Positions 4,335-6,281 of a stretch of DNA of 6,281 bases are shown piece after piece. The stretch is from Desulfobacterales bacterium. Its GTDB lineage: Bacteria; Desulfobacterota; Desulfobacteria; Desulfobacterales; UBA2174_A. The DNA lies in assembly GCA_025454075.1 (NCBI GenBank), contig JALOPD010000221.1:1-6281 (forward strand). Direction: 5' to 3'. The notes under the pieces were generated by a model. The model was not told the origin of the DNA, did not search any database, and saw only the letters and a list, made by a program, of their open reading frames with translations. The position numbers and the translations under genes are program-made. The stretch's first letter is position 1, and every line of letters begins with the position of its first letter.

Positions 4335-6281
4335 ATGACGGAACCTGGAACTTCTCTTCCTTCGCCCCCCGAGACGCTTCCGGAGCAGTTGCCCATTCTG
4401 CCGCTGTTCGATGCCGTGCTGTTCCCCAAGATGGTGCTGCCGCTGATGATCGTTCAGGAAGAATCGATCCGGCTGGTGGACGATGTCATGGCCAAGGACC
4501 GCCTGCTCGGTCTGGTGGCCTCTCCGCAGGGCGGAGCTCCCCGAACGGAGCTGTTAAAAGCCACCCTGGCGCCGGTGGGCACCGGGGCGATGATCCTCAA
4601 AATGGCCAAGACCCAGGACAACCGTACCCAGCTGTTGGTGCAGGGACTCGGCCGTTTCCGGATTCGCGCCTTCGTGGAAGGCAAGGCCTTCCTCGAAGCC
4701 CAGATAACGGCCTTGAACGACCGGGGGGGAAAAGACAACGAAACCGAAGCGCTCATGGCCCACGTCGTCAACCAGTTCGGCCGGATCGTGGAACTCTCAC
4801 CGGGGTTGCCCCAGGAAATCGGCCAGATGGCGCGCTCGATCCAGGAGCCGGGGACGCTGGCGGACATGGTGGCTTCGAGCATCAACATCGGTATAGAGGA
4901 GAAGCAGCGGATCCTGGAGCTGGAGCAGGTAAACGAGCGCCTGCGGGCGGTGGTGCGGCTGGTCAACCATCAGGTGGAGGTCCTGGAGCTGGGGAAAAAA
5001 ATTCAGACCCAGGTCAAGGGGGACATGGAAAAGAGCCAGCGCGATTACTACCTGCGCCAGCAGCTCAAGGCCATCCGCGAGGAGCTTGGCGAGAAGGATG
5101 ACGCCTCGGGAGAGATCGAAGAGCTGCGCCGGAAAATCCTCGCCAAGGACCTGCCCGAAGAGGCCCGCAAGGAGGCGGACCGGGAACTGGAACGCCTGGC
5201 TCGCATGCACCCGTCCTCGGCCGAGTACACCGTAGCGGCCACTTACCTGGACTGGCTGACGGCGCTGCCCTGGCACGACGCCACTGTGGATCGCCTGGAC
5301 ATTCCGCGGGCGCGCAAGATCCTGGACGACGATCACTTCGGCCTGGAAAAGCCCAAGCGGCGCATCATCGAATACCTGGCCGTGCGCAAACTCAAACCGG
5401 ATTCGAAGGGGCCCATCCTCTGCCTCGCCGGGCCTCCCGGCACCGGTAAGACGTCCCTGGGGCAGTCGATCGCTCGGGCGCTGGGCCGGAAGTTCCACCG
5501 CATTTCGCTCGGCGGCGTGCGCGACGAAGCCGAGATCCGCGGGCACCGCCGCACCTATGTCGGGGCCCTGCCCGGCCGGGTCATTCAAGCCCTGCGCCGC
5601 ACGGGCTCCCACAACCCGGTCTTCATGCTGGATGAGATCGACAAGGTCGGCAGCGACTTCCGCGGCGATCCCTCTTCGGCGCTCCTGGAAGTCTTGGACC
5701 CGGAACAGAACAAGTCCTTCTCGGACCACTACCTGGATGTGCCCTTCGACCTGTCGCGGGTGCTGTTCATCGCCACGGCCAACGTGCTGGACACGATCCC
5801 ACCGGCCTTGAGAGACCGGATGGAAGTGCTGGGTCTGGTGGGCTATACCCTGGACGAGAAGCTCAAGATCGCCCACCGCTACCTGATCCCCCGCCAGCGC
5901 GAGGAGCACGGCCTGACCGCCAAGCAGGTCCGGATCACATCGAGCGCCGTGCGCGAGATCATCATCGGCTACACCCGCGAGGCCGGCCTTCGGAACCTGG
6001 AGCGTGAAATCGCCGGCATCTGCCGCTATGCGGCCAGCAAGATCGCTCAGGGGCGGGCTAAAGCCGTGAATGTGGGCCGCGGCGACCTGCATGCCATCCT
6101 GGGACCGGTGCGCTTCATCGATGAGCCGCGGGCGCGCATCACCACGCCGGGGATCGCCACCGGGCTGGCCTGGACCCCGGTCGGCGGGGAGCTGCTCTTC
6201 ATCGAGGCCACCGCCATGAAGGGCAAGAAGGGCCTCACGCTCACCGGCCAGCTCGGCGACGTCATGAAGGAGTCGGCGGCG
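4335..6281 (+). CDS. lon: ATP-dependent protease Lon (3' end outside window)
   Basis: 649 intact codons are present, against about 780-830 in a full Lon. The N-terminal substrate-binding domain starts at [19 protein letters not shown], followed by the helical linker with [21 protein letters not shown]. The AAA+ module has Walker A GPPGTGKT (366-373), the Lon-specific [24 protein letters not shown], Walker B VFMLDEID (429-436), sensor-1 Asn483, the Arg finger in LRDRMEV (R495) and sensor-2 Arg553 in EAGLRNLER. The S16 protease domain begins ([30 protein letters not shown]), but the window stops about 40 residues before the expected catalytic Ser, so the Ser-Lys dyad cannot be checked. Lon degrades misfolded and selected regulatory proteins in the cytoplasm. 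The start is set by GGAGGA with 4 nt spacing. No frameshift was seen on full translation. The segment [10 protein letters not shown] differs mildly from the usual MEVI-x-L-S/P-GYT. Confidence 0.97.
   Translation, partial: MTEPGTSLPSPPETLPEQLPILPLFDAVLFPKMVLPLMIVQEESIRLVDDVMAKDRLLGLVASPQGGAPRTELLKATLAPVGTGAMILKMAKTQDNRTQLLVQGLGRFRIRAFVEGKAFLEAQITALNDRGGKDNETEALMAHVVNQFGRIVELSPGLPQEIGQMARSIQEPGTLADMVASSINIGIEEKQRILELEQVNERLRAVVRLVNHQVEVLELGKKIQTQVKGDMEKSQRDYYLRQQLKAIREELGEKDDASGEIEELRRKILAKDLPEEARKEADRELERLARMHPSSAEYTVAATYLDWLTALPWHDATVDRLDIPRARKILDDDHFGLEKPKRRIIEYLAVRKLKPDSKGPILCLAGPPGTGKTSLGQSIARALGRKFHRISLGGVRDEAEIRGHRRTYVGALPGRVIQALRRTGSHNPVFMLDEIDKVGSDFRGDPSSALLEVLDPEQNKSFSDHYLDVPFDLSRVLFIATANVLDTIPPALRDRMEVLGLVGYTLDEKLKIAHRYLIPRQREEHGLTAKQVRITSSAVREIIIGYTREAGLRNLEREIAGICRYAASKIAQGRAKAVNVGRGDLHAILGPVRFIDEPRARITTPGIATGLAWTPVGGELLFIEATAMKGKKGLTLTGQLGDVMKESAA

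Noticed and set aside
4271..5101. Plus-strand open frame of 276 codons overlapping the start of lon
   Set aside because: It is an out-of-frame reading of lon, Gly/Arg/Pro-rich with no domain; the lon frame has the ribosome site and all family motifs.
4797..6092. Long open frame of about 430 codons on the minus strand inside lon
   Set aside because: It lies wholly antisense to a fully recognisable Lon reading frame and shows no family features of its own.

Overview
The window is GC-rich (roughly 60-65% by eye) bacterial chromosome with no mobile element, CRISPR array or RNA gene that I can recognise. Gene content is housekeeping or accessory metabolism: a PaaI-type thioesterase, a dodecin-family protein, an uncharacterised alpha/alpha-toroid protein usually labelled prenyltransferase-like, an MFS transporter of the HcaT/MFS_1-like type, a small heat-shock protein and the ATP-dependent protease Lon. 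An Hsp20 gene directly before lon, the W-less dodecin and the thioesterase subtype fit my memory of Desulfobacterota (former Deltaproteobacteria). That placement is from memory only and is low to moderate confidence.

Layout. Positions 1-338 (minus) hold the 5' part of the thioesterase gene, whose 3' end lies outside the window. Positions 500-715 (minus) hold dodecin, closed by a strong intrinsic terminator at 427-462, so the two minus-strand genes are separate transcription units. Positions 716-1112 contain no gene but carry a nested inverted repeat (755-814), a good sigma70-like promoter pointing right (1008-1036) and a 13-bp palindrome just after its predicted start (1064-1076). Positions 1113-2156 (plus) encode the toroid protein. 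It runs tail to tail into the MFS transporter gene (minus, stop at 2119), with a 38-bp overlap of the two 3' ends.

Positions 3313-3808 are a divergent regulatory region. One promoter-like element points left towards the transporter (3453-3480) and one points right towards hsp20 (3533-3561), the latter implying a leader of about 240 nt. Positions 3809-4255 encode Hsp20. After a 79-nt gap lon starts at 4335 and runs off the end of the window, after the whole AAA+ module but before the protease catalytic Ser-Lys pair.

How the genes work together: Hsp20 (ATP-independent holdase) and Lon (ATP-dependent unfoldase-protease) form a plausible two-gene protein quality-control operon. The toroid protein and transporter are neighbours only in convergent orientation, so a shared pathway is a guess. 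No convincing new multi-gene system is visible. The items most worth a second look are the dodecin lacking the flavin-stacking tryptophan, the uncharacterised toroid protein, and the structured leaders.
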